Origin: Sphingomonas sp. Y57
GTDB lineage: Bacteria > Pseudomonadota > Alphaproteobacteria > Sphingomonadales > Sphingomonadaceae
Length of the DNA stretch: 64,000 nt
Assembly: GCF_001015195.1 (NCBI RefSeq)
Contig: NZ_LDES01000038.1
Coordinates: 124,001-188,000 of the forward strand
Direction of reading: 5' to 3'
A program made the position numbers and the translations under genes. The notes under the pieces were generated by a model, which saw nothing but the letters and a program-made list of their open reading frames with translations, was not told the DNA's origin and did not search any database. Below are positions 9,335-18,153 of this stretch, piece by piece. The stretch's first letter is position 1. The number at the start of each line of letters is the position of its first letter.

Positions 9335-9379
9335 TCCCCATCATCGTCCCGGACGTGAGCCGGGTGGCGGAGAGGAGGA

Positions 9380-10249
9380 TCAGACCAGCGTCCTGATGAA
9401 CGCCCTGACCGAATCGGCGATATCGGGCCGCTCCAGCGCGAGCGCGATATTGGCCTGGATGAACCCTGCGTTGTCGCCGCAATCGTGGCGCTCGCCGTTG
9501 AAGGTCAGCGCGTGGAAGGGCTGCGCGCCGACCAGCTTCGCCATCGCGTCGGTGAGCTGGATTTCCCCGCCGGCGCCGCGCTCGCCCTTGTCTAGCAGGG
9601 CGAAAATCTCGGGCTGAAGGATATAACGGCCGACGATGGCGAGGCGCGACGGGGCGGTACCCGCCGCCGGCTTCTCGACCATCTTGCGGACCTCGGTCAC
9701 GGCGCCGTCAGTGGTGCCGGGATCGACGATGCCATATTTGTGCGTCTGGTCCTCCGGCACCTCGAGCACGGCGACGACGTTGCCGCCCTTGAGCGCATAG
9801 GTGTCGGCCATCTGCTTCAGGCAGGGCGCGGTCGGGTTCCACAACAGCTCGTCGGGCAGCAGCACCGCGAAAGGCTCGTCGCCAACCAGGTCGCGGGCGC
9901 AGGCGACCGCATGACCGAGGCCCAGCATCTGCTGCTGGCGAATGAAGGCGGCCTTGCCGGGCGACAGCCGGGTCGATTCGAGCTTGTCGAGGAAGTTGGT
10001 CTTGTTCTTGGCGGCAAGATCGCTCTCGATCTCATAGGCGGAATCGAAATAGTCCTCGATCGCATATTTGTTGCGGCCGGTGACGAAGATCATCTGCTCG
10101 ATCCCTGCCGCCCGTGCCTCGTCGACGGCATATTGGATCAGCGGCCGGTCGACGACCGGCAGCATCTCCTTGGGAACGGCCTTGGTGGCGGGCAGGAAGC
10201 GGGTGCCGAAACCGGCGACGGGAAAGATGGCCTTGCGGACGGGCTTCAT
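9380..10249 (-). CDS. galU: UTP-glucose-1-phosphate uridylyltransferase
   Basis: A 289-residue nucleotidyltransferase that makes UDP-glucose from UTP and glucose-1-phosphate, the sugar donor for envelope polysaccharides and glycolipids. It has the nucleotide-binding motif GFGTRFLPATKAVPKEML at residues 14-31, then PLIQYAVDEA, ENLGLGHAV-like (LGLGHAVACARDLVGDEPF) and the C-terminal GEIQLTDAM. Length is normal. The ribosome site GAGGGA precedes the ATG. It is monocistronic by spacing: it converges with the aldo/keto reductase and lies 65 bp from the lysA stop upstream on the same strand. It can feed the glycan cluster at 19.7-29.1 kb. Confidence 0.97.
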   Translation of the reverse strand: MKPVRKAIFPVAGFGTRFLPATKAVPKEMLPVVDRPLIQYAVDEARAAGIEQMIFVTGRNKYAIEDYFDSAYEIESDLAAKNKTNFLDKLESTRLSPGKAAFIRQQQMLGLGHAVACARDLVGDEPFAVLLPDELLWNPTAPCLKQMADTYALKGGNVVAVLEVPEDQTHKYGIVDPGTTDGAVTEVRKMVEKPAAGTAPSRLAIVGRYILQPEIFALLDKGERGAGGEIQLTDAMAKLVGAQPFHALTFNGERHDCGDNAGFIQANIALALERPDIADSVRAFIRTLV

Positions 10250-10314
10250 GCGGGCTCCCTCTATGGCGGTTCCGGGACGGTTCGATGAACGGCCGCCCGG
10301 TTATCCCTAAATCC

Positions 10315-11586
10315 TCACACCCACGGCGGAAGCTTGTCCGCCGCGATCAGCGCCTCGATTGGCTGCCTCTCCCGGACGACCGCCCACTGGTCTCCGTTCA
10401 CCAGAACCTCGGGCGTCAGGGCGCGCGAGTTATAGGTGTTGGCCATCGTCGCCCCATAGGCTCCCGCCGTCATGAAGGTGACGAGGTCGCCGGGACCGAC
10501 GGCATCCATCGCCCGCTTCTTGGCGAAACTATCACCGCTTTCACAGATGGGTCCGACGATGTTGGCCGTCATTGCCGCACCGTTCGGCGTAACCGCGCGG
10601 ATATCGTGCCACGCGTCGTAGAGACTGGGCCGCATCAGGTCGTTCATGGCCGCGTCGACGATGACGAAGGGATCGGTGACGCCGGGCTTCACCCGAATCA
10701 CCCGGGACAACAGCACCCCGGCATTGCCGACGATCACCCGGCCGGGTTCGAAGACGAGCCGCACGTCCCACCCCGCGGTCACCTCGCGTACCATCGCGCC
10801 ATAGGCGTCGGGCAGCGGCGGCACCGGCTTGGCCGGGTCGTAGGGAACGCCCAGGCCGCCGCCCAGGTCCGCGGTGACGATGCGGTGCCCGGCGGCCCTC
10901 AGCTCGGCGATCAGCGCGCCGATCTTCTCGAAGGCGGCGCGCGAGGGGCCGAGGTCGGTGAGCTGGCTGCCGATGTGGACCGCGACCCCCCGGATGTCGA
11001 GCCCGGGCAGTTCGGCCGCGCGCGCATAGGCGGCCATCGCCCGGTCATAGGCGACGCCGAACTTATCCTCTGATCCGCCGGTCGAGATCTTGGCGTGGGT
11101 GCCGGCTATCACGTTCGGGTTGATACGGAACGCGACCGGTGCGCGCCGGCCCATCGCCGCCGCGACCGCCGCCAGCATCTCGGCCTCTGGCTCGGATTCG
11201 ATGTTGAACTGGAAGATGCCCTGCTCCAGGCCTAGCCGCATCTCCGCCTCGGTCTTGCCGACGCCCGAGAAGACGATCTTGTCGGCCGGGATGCCGGCCG
11301 CGCGCGCGCGCAGCAGCTCGCCGCCCGACACCACGTCGGCGCCGAGCCCGGCCTTCGCCAGCGTCGCCAGCACCGCGCGGTTGGGATTGGCCTTCACAGC
11401 GAACGCGATCAGCGGTCCATCCGGGCCTGCCTCGACGGCGGTCAGCGCAGCCTTGAACACCGCGACGTGGCGTTCGATCGTCGCGGTCGAATAGACATAG
11501 ACCGGCGTCCCCACCGCCTCGGCGATCGCGGGCAGCGCCACGTCCTCGGCGTGGAGGACGCCGTCCTTCAGGTTGAAATGGTCCAT
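10315..11586 (-). CDS. lysA: diaminopimelate decarboxylase
   Basis: A 423-residue PLP enzyme of fold type III that decarboxylates meso-diaminopimelate to L-lysine, the last step of lysine synthesis. The PLP lysine is Lys65 in FAVKANPN. The phosphate-binding glycine loop DLGGGLGVPY and the active-site CESGD motif are present. The N-terminus MDHFNLKDGVLHAED fits the family. It is the last gene of an argH - small lipoprotein - lysA run; the gap before it (11587-11724) holds a 27-bp-arm palindromic repeat. The leader has no clear Shine-Dalgarno, but CGGACAAC lies 9 nt from the ATG, as it does before argH. Confidence 0.97.
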   Translation of the reverse strand: MDHFNLKDGVLHAEDVALPAIAEAVGTPVYVYSTATIERHVAVFKAALTAVEAGPDGPLIAFAVKANPNRAVLATLAKAGLGADVVSGGELLRARAAGIPADKIVFSGVGKTEAEMRLGLEQGIFQFNIESEPEAEMLAAVAAAMGRRAPVAFRINPNVIAGTHAKISTGGSEDKFGVAYDRAMAAYARAAELPGLDIRGVAVHIGSQLTDLGPSRAAFEKIGALIAELRAAGHRIVTADLGGGLGVPYDPAKPVPPLPDAYGAMVREVTAGWDVRLVFEPGRVIVGNAGVLLSRVIRVKPGVTDPFVIVDAAMNDLMRPSLYDAWHDIRAVTPNGAAMTANIVGPICESGDSFAKKRAMDAVGPGDLVTFMTAGAYGATMANTYNSRALTPEVLVNGDQWAVVRERQPIEALIAADKLPPWV

Positions 11587-11615
11587 GTCGTTTCCGTTGT
11601 CCGTCGCGATGTCGG

Positions 11616-11696
11616 CGTCATCCCGGCGGAGGCCGGGATCTCAGGAGATAGGGTGGCCGATCCTCTCCCGAGATCCCGGCCTCCGCCGGGATGACG
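11616..11696. repeat. palindromic repeat with perfect 27-bp arms
   Basis: The arms at 11616-11642 and 11670-11696 are perfect reverse complements over 27 bp (outer end CGTCATCCCGGCGGAGGCC), separated by a 27-bp centre. This is the best-preserved copy of the repeat family in the window. It lies between the small lipoprotein gene and lysA, inside a likely operon, where it would form a strong RNA hairpin and could change mRNA stability or readthrough. Confidence 0.85.
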
Positions 11697-11724
11697 CTGG
11701 TGGAGAGGGATGGGCCTTCGCGCC

Positions 11725-11970
11725 TCAGCCCGGCGGGGGCAGGTTGAAGCGGTCGTCGGGGCGCTCCTCCGAGCGGCGCAGCACATCGTCGCTGCGGCCC
11801 GGGCGCGTCTCGACCGGCGGGGTGAGCAGCGCCGGCACGTCGGGCTGGGTCGCGGCGGTCGCCGGCTTGGGCGGCAGGCTGTGCCCCCCGGTGGGGCGCA
11901 GTGCGTCGCGCTTGCCGCAGGCGGCGAGCGCGAGCAGCGCGGCCGCGGCGAGAAGGGTGCGAATCCTCAT
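11725..11970 (-). CDS. small lipoprotein between argH and lysA (LptM/YifL-like position)
   Basis: An 81-residue predicted lipoprotein. A short signal ([18 protein letters not shown]) places the acylated Cys at residue 18, and a low-complexity, proline-rich and charged tail ends in RFNLPPPG. Its ATG overlaps the argH stop (ATGA), so it is translationally coupled to argH. A tiny lipoprotein between argH and lysA is common in alphaproteobacteria. By position and size it resembles LptM (formerly YifL), which helps LptD assemble, but the sequence alone does not prove that. Confidence 0.8.
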   Translation of the reverse strand: MRIRTLLAAAALLALAACGKRDALRPTGGHSLPPKPATAATQPDVPALLTPPVETRPGRSDDVLRRSEERPDDRFNLPPPG

Positions 11971-13343
11971 CCCTCGATCCCCAAGGCGGCCTTGGCTTCT
12001 GCGATGCGGGCGCGAACCTGGTCGGGGGCAGTGCCGCCATAGCTCGCCCGGCTGGCGACCGAGGCGTCGACCGACAGCGCCTGGTACACCCGTTCGTCGA
12101 TCCGCTCGTCGATCGCCTTCAGCGCCTCGATCGGCAGCTTGTCGAGCGCCACGCCCTCGCGCTCGGCCAGCTTGACCGCGGTGCCGGTGATGTGATGCGC
12201 CTCGCGGAACGGGATGTCGGCGATCCGCACCAGCCAGTCGGCGAGGTCGGTCGCAGTCGAGAAGCCCTGCTCGGCGGCCTGGCGCAGGCGCGGGGCGACG
12301 AACTCGACGGTCTCGACCATGCCGGTCATCGCCGCGATCGACAGGGCGAGCAGATCGTGGGCCTCGAACACCGGCGGCTTGTCGTCCTGCATGTCCTTGG
12401 AATAGGCGAGCGGCAGGCCCTTCATGGTCATCACAAGCGCGGTCATGCAGCCGGCAATGCGCCCCGAATGGCCGCGCACCAGCTCGGCGGCGTCCGGATT
12501 GCGCTTCTGCGGCATGATCGACGAGCCGGTCGAATAGCTGTCGGGCAGCTTGACGAAGCCATAGGGCTGGCTCGCCCAGATGATGAATTCCTCGGCCAGC
12601 CGCGAGAGGTGCAAGCTGAGCTGGGTCGCCGCCATCAGATAGTCGAGCGCGAAATCCCGGTCGCTGACCGAATCGAGCGAGTTGCGCGTGGGGCCGTCGA
12701 AGCCGAGCGCCTTCGCCGTCATGTGGCGGTCGATCGGGAAACCGGTGCCGGCGAGCGCGGCCGAGCCGAGGGGGCAGCGGTTGAGCCGGGCCCGGGCGTC
12801 GGCGAAGCGACTGCGGTCGCGCGCGATCATCTCGTGATAGGCCATCAGATGATGGCCGAGGGTCACAGGCTGCGCGACCTGGAGATGGGTGAAGCCCGGC
12901 ATCACGCTGGCGGCATGTTCCGACGCGCGGGTGACGAGCGCCACCTGGAGCGCGACCAGCCCCGCTTCGACCGAATCGATCGCGTCGCGGACCCACAGGC
13001 GGAAGTCGGTCGCGACCTGGTCGTTGCGCGAGCGTGCGGTGTGGAGCCGCCCGGCGGGCGGGCCGATCAGTTCGGCCAGCCGTCCCTCGGTCGCCATGTG
13101 GATGTCTTCGAGGGCGAGGTCGACCGGTACGCCCTGCTCGGCATATTCGGCGGCGACGGCGTCGAGACCCCTGGAAATCTCGGCCGCATCGGCCTCGGTC
13201 ACGATCTTCTGCTTCGCCAGCATCGCGACATGCGCCTTCGATCCGGCGATGTCCTGCTGCCAAAGCCGCTTGTCGAACGGGATGGACGCGTTAATTTCAC
13301 GCATCACCGCGGCGGGCCCTTCTGCGAAGCGCCCTCCCCACAT
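11967..13343 (-). CDS. argH: argininosuccinate lyase
   Basis: A 458-residue member of the fumarase/aspartase superfamily that splits argininosuccinate to arginine and fumarate. It has the start [20 protein letters not shown], the [13 protein letters not shown] motif and the superfamily signature [15 protein letters not shown] carrying the catalytic Ser loop. Length is normal. The ATG used gives the conserved MWGGRF. The in-frame codons just upstream (TDNSNK) resemble the start of longer family members but have no ATG, GTG or TTG in front. Its start is only 16 bp from the divergent TlpA-like start. It leads the argH - lipoprotein - lysA unit. Confidence 0.97.
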   Translation of the reverse strand: MWGGRFAEGPAAVMREINASIPFDKRLWQQDIAGSKAHVAMLAKQKIVTEADAAEISRGLDAVAAEYAEQGVPVDLALEDIHMATEGRLAELIGPPAGRLHTARSRNDQVATDFRLWVRDAIDSVEAGLVALQVALVTRASEHAASVMPGFTHLQVAQPVTLGHHLMAYHEMIARDRSRFADARARLNRCPLGSAALAGTGFPIDRHMTAKALGFDGPTRNSLDSVSDRDFALDYLMAATQLSLHLSRLAEEFIIWASQPYGFVKLPDSYSTGSSIMPQKRNPDAAELVRGHSGRIAGCMTALVMTMKGLPLAYSKDMQDDKPPVFEAHDLLALSIAAMTGMVETVEFVAPRLRQAAEQGFSTATDLADWLVRIADIPFREAHHITGTAVKLAEREGVALDKLPIEALKAIDERIDERVYQALSVDASVASRASYGGTAPDQVRARIAEAKAALGIEG

Positions 13344-13359
13344 CTTGTTGGAGTTGTCC

Positions 13360-13902
13360 GTGCGGCCGTTGATCGCCTGTCTCCTCGCTTTGGCGCTGGC
13401 CGCCTGCGATAGTAAACCGAAGGACGCGCCGCAAGGCGGCGTACCCGCCGAATCGGTCGGCCGGGTCGATATTTCACATCGCGGCAAGGAGATGCCGGCC
13501 ATCCCCTTCGCTGACGAGAAGGGCGGCCCGGCGACGCTGACCCAGTTCCGGGGCAAGCCGCTGATGGTCAACCTGTGGGCAACCTGGTGCGCACCGTGCA
13601 TCGCCGAGATGCCGACCCTGGAAAAGATGGCGGCCGAGGACGACCGCTTCCGGCTGATCACCGTCAGCGAGGACCTTGAGGGCGCCAAGGTCATCGAACC
13701 CTTCTTCAAGGAAAAGGGGTTCAAGGCGCTCACCCGCCATAGCGACCAGCAGAATGTCCTGATGACCGCGCTCGGTACGGAGACATTGCCGACCACGGTG
13801 TTCTACGACGCCAAGGGCAAGGAGATGTGGCGGGTCTACGGGATGATGGACTGGAACGGCGCCCCTGCGAAGAAGCTGATCGGCGACGCCATCGGGGGGT
13901 AG
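13360..13902 (+). CDS. TlpA-family thioredoxin-like lipoprotein
   Basis: A 180-residue periplasmic thiol-disulfide protein anchored by lipid. The signal and lipobox are [16 protein letters not shown] with Cys16. The thioredoxin fold follows, with the active site WCAPC (Cys77, Cys80) in [14 protein letters not shown] and the cis-proline region [11 protein letters not shown]. TlpA-type proteins reduce periplasmic disulfides, often for cytochrome oxidase or cytochrome c maturation. The GTG at 13360 has GGAG at a good distance; a TTG at 13348 is less likely. A TlpA-like gene divergent from argH is a common alphaproteobacterial arrangement. Confidence 0.9.
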   Translation: MRPLIACLLALALAACDSKPKDAPQGGVPAESVGRVDISHRGKEMPAIPFADEKGGPATLTQFRGKPLMVNLWATWCAPCIAEMPTLEKMAAEDDRFRLITVSEDLEGAKVIEPFFKEKGFKALTRHSDQQNVLMTALGTETLPTTVFYDAKGKEMWRVYGMMDWNGAPAKKLIGDAIGG

Positions 13903-13918
13903 GGACTCCTTCCCAGGG

Positions 13919-14000
13919 CGTCACCCCGGCGGAGGCCGGGGTCTCAGGAGACGAGGCTCCACGCCATCTTCCCGAGATGCCGGCCACCGCCGGCATGACG
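13919..14000. repeat. palindromic repeat, imperfect arms
   Basis: The left arm starts CGTCACCCCGGCGGAGGCCG and the right arm ends GCCGGCATGACG. The arms are imperfect relative to the 11616 copy, but spacing and central sequence (TCTCAGGAGA) match that copy. It lies between the convergent TlpA-like and VOC genes, where it could also act as a transcription stop. Confidence 0.75.
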
Positions 14001-14011
14001 GCGGGAGGATG

Positions 14012-14395
14012 TCACGCCATCCGGTACATCGCGCAGAGCTTGTTGCCGTCGGGGTCGCGCAGATAGGCGAGGTAGAGCTTGAACGCGCCCATGTCGCGAA
14101 CGCCGGGTGCGTCCTCGCAGCTCGTGCCGCCGTTGGCGACGCCGGCGGCGTGCCACTGATCGGCCTGCTCGGGCGAGGCGGCGGCGAAGCCGATCGTACC
14201 GCCATTGGCGTGGCAGGCAGGCTTGCCGTCGATCGGCTTGGTCACCCCGAAAAGGCCGGTGGGGGCCATCCAGAAGATACGGTTCTTGCCCGGATCCTCG
14301 CGTCCCGGCGCGACGCCGAGCGTCCCGAGCACGGCATCGTAGAACTTCTTGGAAACCTCGAGGTCGTCGGTACCGACCATGATGTGGCTGAACAC
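14012..14395 (-). CDS. VOC (glyoxalase/dioxygenase-fold) family protein
   Basis: A 127-residue protein with the vicinal-oxygen-chelate fold. It has an N-terminal beta-alpha-beta unit (FSHIMVGTDDLEVSKKFYDAVLG) and a second unit ending YLRDPDGNKLCAMYRMA, the usual DPDGN motif. Candidate metal ligands are His4 and the acidic residue in the C-terminal half. Members include glyoxalase I-like, fosfomycin-resistance and catechol-dioxygenase-like proteins; the reaction cannot be assigned. It stands alone, convergent with the TlpA-like gene and divergent from the LigB-type dioxygenase. Confidence 0.85.
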   Translation of the reverse strand: MFSHIMVGTDDLEVSKKFYDAVLGTLGVAPGREDPGKNRIFWMAPTGLFGVTKPIDGKPACHANGGTIGFAAASPEQADQWHAAGVANGGTSCEDAPGVRDMGAFKLYLAYLRDPDGNKLCAMYRMA

Positions 14396-14518
14396 GCGTC
14401 TCTCCTTTCGACAAGTGATGCCGCGGTTGATTGCACCAGAGGCGCGGTCCTGTCGACGGCGTCATGATTCCCGGCGCCCGTTCTTGAAATGCAACAGCCG
14501 GCTGCCGATCTTCATTCG

Positions 14519-15310
14519 ATGACGACGCGCCAGCCCAGCTTCTACATCCCGCATGGCGGGGGGCCCTGTTTCTTCATGGATGATCCCGCCGGCACCTGGA
14601 CCGGGATGGGGGCCTTTTTGCGGAGCCTGCCCGATCGGTTGCCCGATCGCCCGCGCGCGATCCTTATCGTCTCCGGTCATTGGGAGACCGACGGCTTCCA
14701 TTTCTCTGCCTCGCCGCGGCCGCCGCTGATCTTCGACTATTACAACTTCCCGCCGCACACCTATGAGCTGGACTGGCCGGCGCCTGGCGATCCGGCGCTG
14801 GCCGAGCGCGCCGCCGGGCTGTTGCGCGCCGCCGGCCATTCCGCCGCGACCGACGCCGACCGCGGTATCGACCACGGTGTGTTCGTCCCGCTCAAGGTTG
14901 CCTTTCCCGATGCCGACGTGCCGGTGGTCGAGATGTCGCTCGATCGTCGGCTCGACCCCGTGGCGGCCTGGGAGGCCGGCCGCGCGCTGCGTCCGTTGCG
15001 TGACGAGGGCGTGCTGATCCTCGGCGCGGGGATGAGCTTCCACAACCTACCCGCCTATGGCGATCGCCGCGCGACCGATCCGTCGCTGGCGTTCGACGCC
15101 TGGCTGGCGGGCGCGGTCGAGGGTGACGCCGCAGGCCGCGGAGAGCGGCTTGCCGGCTGGGCGGAAGCTCCCGCCGCGCGCTTCGCCCACCCGCGGGAGG
15201 AGCACCTGCTGCCGCTGATGGTCGCGGCGGGCGCGTCCGACGGCGCCGGATCACGAGTCTATGGCGAGCTGGTGATGAAGACGATGATCTCCGGCTTCAG
15301 GTTCGATTGA
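14519..15310 (+). CDS. class III (LigB/DODA-type) extradiol dioxygenase family protein
   Basis: About 263 residues of the LigB superfamily, which contains plant DOPA 4,5-dioxygenase-like proteins and E. coli YgiD. It shows the family metal and active-site motifs: IPHGGGPCFFMDD near the N-terminus, ILIVSGHWETDGFHF, DRGIDHGVFVPLKVAFPDAD and the C-terminal GAGMSFHNLP. Expected chemistry is ring-opening dioxygenation of a catechol with non-haem iron or zinc; the natural substrate is unknown. Two starts are possible: 14519 (MTTRQPSFYIPHGG, used here because it matches the family) and 14489. A GC-rich hairpin follows directly after the stop. Confidence 0.88.
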   Translation: MTTRQPSFYIPHGGGPCFFMDDPAGTWTGMGAFLRSLPDRLPDRPRAILIVSGHWETDGFHFSASPRPPLIFDYYNFPPHTYELDWPAPGDPALAERAAGLLRAAGHSAATDADRGIDHGVFVPLKVAFPDADVPVVEMSLDRRLDPVAAWEAGRALRPLRDEGVLILGAGMSFHNLPAYGDRRATDPSLAFDAWLAGAVEGDAAGRGERLAGWAEAPAARFAHPREEHLLPLMVAAGASDGAGSRVYGELVMKTMISGFRFD

Positions 15311-15311
15311 T

Positions 15312-15335
15312 GGCCCCTGGCCGGCGGCCAGGGCC
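15312..15335 (+). terminator. GC-rich hairpin after the dioxygenase gene
   Basis: GGCCCCTGGCC and GGCCAGGGCC pair with one bulged base around a 3-nt loop, beginning 2 bp after the stop codon. There is no T tract, so it may work as a rho-assisted stop or an mRNA 3'-end stabiliser instead of an intrinsic terminator. Confidence 0.4.
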
Positions 15336-15552
15336 GCTGCGCTGACCGCAGGCGATCATCCGCGCGCGCCCTCATCATCGTGCCGGCGCGTTCGGGCTTG
15401 CGCAGCCCTGCGGGTCCCGCGCTCATTCATGGGCGGATGACGGGAAGGCAGGACTTCATGCAACCATCCCGCTCCGTGCCGGTTCATTTTCCTATGGTAA
15501 TCGTTCACGCGCTGCGCGATCGATCGCCGGAACAGCGAAGGGGAAGCACCGA

Positions 15553-16629
15553 GTGAGCGAATCCGAGGAACCGCGGCGTCTCCGTTTCGAGGACGGGAGT
15601 TTCCTCGCCCTCGTCCTGATCGTCACGGTCGGCTTCGCGCTGGTGATCGCTCCATTCTTTGGTGCGATCCTGTGGGGGCTCGTCCTCGCGCTGATGTTCA
15701 GCCCGATCCATCGCCGCATCCTCGACCGCTTGCCGGAGAGGTCGAACGTCGCGGCGATGATCACCTTGCTGATCATCATCCTGATCGTCATCCTGCCGGC
15801 GGCTCTCCTCGGGTCGGCGCTTATCCAGGAATTTCTCCACGTCTACGCGATGATCCAGTCCGGCCAGATCGACATCGCCCGGATGTTCGAGCAGATGACC
15901 GGCGCGCTGCCCGACTGGGCGGCCAACTGGCTTGCCGCCCGAGGCTGGACCGACTTCGCCGCCGCCCGCCAGCAGCTCAGCGATGCGCTCAGCGGCAGCT
16001 TCAGCGCGATCGCCGCACATGCGCTGCAGGTCGGACAGGGGGCGCTCAACCTTGTCCTGATGCTGGGCGTGATGCTCTATCTCACCTTCTTCCTGATCCG
16101 CGACGGGGAAGGACTGGCCCGCCGGGTGATCGAATCGATCCCGCTCGATCAGGACCGGCGGCGCGCGGTGGTCCGCAACTTCACCGTCGTGACCCGCGCG
16201 ACCATCAAGGGCAGCCTGATCGTCGCGATCGCGCAGGGCGTCACCGGTGGAGTCACCTTCGCCCTGCTCGGAATCGAAGGCGCGCTGCTGTGGGGGACGA
16301 TCATGGCGGTATTCTCCCTGATCCCCGCAATCGGCTGCGGCATCGTCTGGGTGCCGGTCGCGCTTTATCTGTTCGCCACGGGGGCGGTGGTGAAGGGGAT
16401 CATCCTGGTCATCGCAGGGGCACTGGTGATCGGATCGATCGACAATGTGCTGCGCCCGATCCTGGTCGGCCGCGACACCCGCATGCCCGACTATGTCGTG
16501 TTGATCTCGACGCTCGGCGGACTGCAGCTGTTCGGCTTCCACGGCTTCATCGTCGGCCCGGTGGTGGCTGCACTGTTCATCGGTACCTGGAACATCGTCA
16601 CCGAGCAGCGTCGCGCCGCGAGCCGCTGA
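15553..16629 (+). CDS. AI-2E family permease
   Basis: A 358-residue inner-membrane protein of the AI-2E exporter (TqsA/PerM/YdiK) family. It has two membrane helices near the N-terminus (FLALVLIVTVGFALVIAPFF, AILWGLVLALMF), one around residue 80, and a soluble amphipathic region at about 100-160. A dense C-terminal set of helices follows, including FALLGIEGALLWGTIMAVFS and the family segment FGFHGFIVGPVVAALF. Members include a quorum-signal exporter and sodium/proton antiporters, so the transported substrate is not assignable. The start is a GTG giving MSESEEPRRL with AAGGGGAAG upstream. It stands alone, converging with the DedA-like gene. Confidence 0.9.
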   Translation: MSESEEPRRLRFEDGSFLALVLIVTVGFALVIAPFFGAILWGLVLALMFSPIHRRILDRLPERSNVAAMITLLIIILIVILPAALLGSALIQEFLHVYAMIQSGQIDIARMFEQMTGALPDWAANWLAARGWTDFAAARQQLSDALSGSFSAIAAHALQVGQGALNLVLMLGVMLYLTFFLIRDGEGLARRVIESIPLDQDRRRAVVRNFTVVTRATIKGSLIVAIAQGVTGGVTFALLGIEGALLWGTIMAVFSLIPAIGCGIVWVPVALYLFATGAVVKGIILVIAGALVIGSIDNVLRPILVGRDTRMPDYVVLISTLGGLQLFGFHGFIVGPVVAALFIGTWNIVTEQRRAASR

Positions 16630-16650
16630 ACGCGGGCGGGCTCCCGACGA

Positions 16651-17262
16651 TCAGCCTTCGGCGATCTCCGGGGCGTGGAACGGCGGGTTCGTCCGCTCGC
16701 GCTGGCGCTGCCGGCGGCGGCGCCACAGAAGCCAGAGCAGCAGGCAGGTGCCCGGGATCGGAAAGGCGATCATCAGCTCGGTCTTGTAAGGCTTCAGCGC
16801 CTCGATGATCCGGTCGACGGCCGGCCCGAACAGATAGCCGATGGTGGTGAAGACCGCGGACCAGAGCAGCGCCGCGACGACGTTGAGAATGGCGAAGCGG
16901 CGCACCGGGATCGTCGACAGCCCGATCGCGATCGGGCTGACCGTCCGAAAACCGTAAAGGAAGCGGAAAGCGAGGATGAAGCCGGTCGGATAACGTTCGA
17001 TGAAGCCGACCGCCTTGGCGAAGGCCGGCTTCTGGCGGACATGAACGACAAACGGGCGGTCGCGGAAGCGGCGGCCGATCTGGAAGAATAGCTGGTCTGC
17101 GACCACCGCGCCGAAAGCGGTGGCGAGGAAGGCGGCCCAGAGCGGGAACAGCGCGCGATGCGCCATCACCCCGCCGGCGATTGCCGCGGTCTCACCCTCG
17201 AAACCCGCGCCGAGCGCGATCGCCCAGGGGCCGATCGCCGCGACGAGCTGTCCAAAATCCAT
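16651..17262 (-). CDS. DedA/SNARE-associated family membrane protein
   Basis: A 203-residue integral membrane protein of the DedA (VTT-domain) superfamily. The hallmark glycine- and acid-containing segment appears early (GAGFEGETAAIAGGVMAHR), then the central FILAFRFLYGFRTVSPIAIGLS with the conserved arginine in the FRFxxGFR-like stretch, and late helices ending in a basic RRRRQRQR tail. DedA proteins include undecaprenyl-phosphate and phospholipid transporters. This gene may therefore support envelope carrier-lipid recycling, but the direct substrate is unknown. The start MDFGQLV follows a weak ribosome site. Confidence 0.85.
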   Translation of the reverse strand: MDFGQLVAAIGPWAIALGAGFEGETAAIAGGVMAHRALFPLWAAFLATAFGAVVADQLFFQIGRRFRDRPFVVHVRQKPAFAKAVGFIERYPTGFILAFRFLYGFRTVSPIAIGLSTIPVRRFAILNVVAALLWSAVFTTIGYLFGPAVDRIIEALKPYKTELMIAFPIPGTCLLLWLLWRRRRQRQRERTNPPFHAPEIAEG

Positions 17263-17332
17263 CCATCCACCTGCGCGGCCGCCCCGAGCACGGACCATAG
17301 CGGGCCGTGACAGGCGCGTCATGGAAGATCGT

Positions 17333-17424
17333 CGGGTCATTCCGGTGGCGGCCGGAATATCGGAAGAGGAGAGACGAGGTCGAGGCAGGAGCCTCCGGGA
17401 TTCGCCGCTTCCGCCGGGATGATG
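17333..17424. repeat. palindromic repeat, degenerate composite copy
   Basis: The arms (GTCATTCCGGTGGCGGCCGG and CCGCTTCCGCCGGGATGATG) are decayed relative to other copies. The centre AGGAGAGA..AGGTCGAGGCAGGAGCC is shared almost exactly with the copy at 35957, marking a longer subtype. It lies upstream of both the DedA-like gene and yggT, in a gap of 260 bp where I see no other feature. Confidence 0.6.
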
Positions 17425-17523
17425 CGGTGAGCCGGGCGGCGACATCTTCGGTTGATACGGTCACCCGGTTGCCCCGGGCAGATGCGGTCATTACATCGGC
17501 GGCTTCACTGCAAAGGGCTCCAG

Positions 17524-17829
17524 ATGCTTGCCGTCCTGTTAGAGATCGTCGCCTATCTGCTCGGCGCGCTGACCTGGGTGATCATCATCCAGGCCATCCT
17601 GTCCTGGCTGGTCGCGTTCAACGTGATCAACACCTATAATGATTTCGTCCGGCAGGTGCTTTATGCGCTCAATGTGATCACCGAGCCGATCTACCGGCCG
17701 ATCCGTCGCATCCTTCCCGACTTCGGCGCGCTCGATCTGTCGCCGCTGGTCGCGCTGCTGATCATCAACATCCTCACCCGGATCGTCATACCGCATGCCC
17801 AGGCGCAGGCGATGATGGCCGGCGTCTGA
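17524..17829 (+). CDS. YggT family membrane protein
   Basis: A 101-residue membrane protein with two hydrophobic segments (LLEIVAYLLGALTWVIIIQA at 4-23 and LSPLVALLIINILTRIVIP near the end). They flank the conserved YRPIRRILPDFGALDLSP stretch typical of YggT (PF02325). Plastid and bacterial relatives help cytochrome b6f haem handling or cell-shape and osmotic functions; the role here is unknown. It is followed after 23 bp by the YggU-like gene, then folD and marC, all on one strand, so it probably leads that operon. The start MLAVLLEI has a weak AGG-type site. Confidence 0.9.
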   Translation: MLAVLLEIVAYLLGALTWVIIIQAILSWLVAFNVINTYNDFVRQVLYALNVITEPIYRPIRRILPDFGALDLSPLVALLIINILTRIVIPHAQAQAMMAGV

Positions 17830-17852
17830 GAGAGGGCGACGCCTGGAGGGCG

Positions 17853-18143
17853 GTGCCCGGCGGGCTTCACATCGCCGTCCGCGCCAGTCCCAAGGCCGGG
17901 CGCGATTCGATCGAAGGGATCGTCGCCGCCGCCGACGGGCGACAATGGCTCTCCGTCAAACTGACCGCCGCACCGAGCGACGGGGCGGCGAACGAGGCGC
18001 TGGTGCGGCTGATCGCCAAGGCGCTCGGCGTGGCGAAGCGAGACGTGACGCTGGCCAGCGGCGCGACGTCGCGGCTAAAGAGGCTCCATGTCTCGGGCGA
18101 TCCCGCCGTGCTGGCGGCCGCCCTTCAACGCTTGATCGAATAG
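17853..18143 (+). CDS. DUF167/YggU family protein
   Basis: A 96-residue cytoplasmic protein of the DUF167 (YggU/UPF0235) family. It is recognised from [18 protein letters not shown], the central [23 protein letters not shown] and the [15 protein letters not shown] motif. Function is unknown; the fold resembles small RNA-binding proteins. The GTG start follows TGGAGG closely, a good ribosome site. A yggT-yggU pair is conserved in many proteobacteria, which supports both calls. folD starts 10 bp after its stop. Confidence 0.92.
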   Translation: MPGGLHIAVRASPKAGRDSIEGIVAAADGRQWLSVKLTAAPSDGAANEALVRLIAKALGVAKRDVTLASGATSRLKRLHVSGDPAVLAAALQRLIE

Positions 18144-18153
18144 GACGGAACAG

